A stretch of 44,335 bases of DNA from an uncultured Clostridia bacterium (GTDB lineage Bacteria > Bacillota > Clostridia > Christensenellales > Borkfalkiaceae), in assembly GCA_934254725.1 (NCBI GenBank), contig CAKQLR010000013.1:1-44335 (forward strand), given 5' to 3'. Of the stretch, positions 44,221-44,335 are shown piece by piece. A program made the position numbers and the translations under genes. The notes under the pieces are model-generated. The model did not search any database. It was not told where the DNA came from and saw only the letters and a list, made by a program, of their open reading frames with translations. Numbering within the stretch: the stretch's first letter is position 1; each line of letters begins with the position of its first letter.

Positions 44221-44335
44221 ATGAAAAGTAAAATATATCCACGTCCGCACGATAAACAAATTGTTTATCTGAAAGACGTCATAACAAAAGATAATATAGA
44301 AGTCGGCGACTACACGATTTACAATGACTTCGTGC
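44221..44335 (+). CDS. Hexapeptide xenobiotic acetyltransferase, N-terminus only
   Basis: An open frame from ATG at 44221 (AAGGAAAA upstream) to the window edge, 38 codons. KIYPRPHDKQIVYLKDVITK and IEVGDYTIYNDFV resemble the start of the Vat/CatB-type streptogramin or chloramphenicol acetyltransferases, which are left-handed beta-helix trimers. The rest, including the catalytic His, is outside the window, so the call rests on the N-terminus. Confidence 0.6.
   Translation, partial: MKSKIYPRPHDKQIVYLKDVITKDNIEVGDYTIYNDFV

Overview
The window reads as chromosomal DNA of an anaerobic, spore-former-related member of the Bacillota, most likely class Clostridia. This is inferred from several things: AAGGAG-type ribosome binding sites, textbook TTGACA-N17-TATAAT promoters, the pta-ackA acetate pathway, a 2[4Fe-4S] ferredoxin, the YceD-L32 pair, a SpoIIQ-type LytM protein, an RsgI-like anti-sigma factor and many proteins of families usual in gut Clostridia. 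No species can be named. There are no rRNA genes, CRISPR arrays or insertion sequences; one tRNA gene (Thr, CGT) is present.

Layout. 0.1-2.9 kb: an ECF sigma factor, its overlapping RsgI-like membrane anti-sigma factor, and a lipoprotein. Both transcription units carry the same ECF-type promoter with identical spacing, so this looks like a complete autoregulated signalling circuit. 3.0-6.1 kb: two CobW/G3E GTPases (one with a triplicated His/Asp/Glu/Cys-rich metal-binding insert, the other fused to a DUF1980/YcgQ-like module), then a 47-residue hydrophobic peptide gene and an ArsR-type regulator. 6.2-7.5 kb: an AraC-type regulator and a MazF-type toxin without a visible antitoxin. 7.7-11.1 kb (minus strand): an OGG-type glycosylase, ribokinase, GmhA-like isomerase and ROK kinase operon, read from a promoter that predicts a leaderless mRNA. 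11.2-18.7 kb (plus): M42 aminopeptidase, patatin phospholipase, a 941-residue ABC ATPase-permease fusion and an intracellular GH78 rhamnosidase with a structured 5' leader.

18.7-21.3 kb (minus): a compact three-gene cassette of unknown function encoding a Sel1-repeat protein, a J-domain (HPD) protein and a HIRAN-domain protein. This is the best candidate for an undescribed system. 21.3-22.2 kb: a possible small RNA and a ferredoxin gene. 22.3-23.8 kb: TrmN6-like and RsmI RNA methyltransferases. 24.0-27.0 kb: an XRE regulator divergent from a DUF975 membrane protein, with repeated operator-like sites between them, then a membrane protein with a predicted leaderless mRNA. 27.1-33.2 kb: housekeeping genes tmcAL, pta, ackA, yceD, rpmF and a CNNM/CorC-type transporter. 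33.5-35.0 kb: a small membrane protein and a stretch of broken coding sequence. 35.0-40.0 kb: a membrane-anchored surface protein, a YwmB-like secreted protein, SpoIIQ behind a sigma-F-like promoter, a Ser-rich lipoprotein and a Cys-rich DUF6062-like protein.

40.2-44.3 kb: tRNA-Thr, followed by an accessory block with two TetR regulators (each with a palindromic operator over its own promoter), a DUF998 membrane protein, a GNAT acetyltransferase, DUF3795 and TfoX-N proteins, a small membrane protein and the start of a hexapeptide-type acetyltransferase cut by the window edge. The position beside a tRNA gene and the drug-response flavour suggest an acquired region, but no integrase or attachment repeat is visible. 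All family names come from reading the translations by eye; no database search was run.
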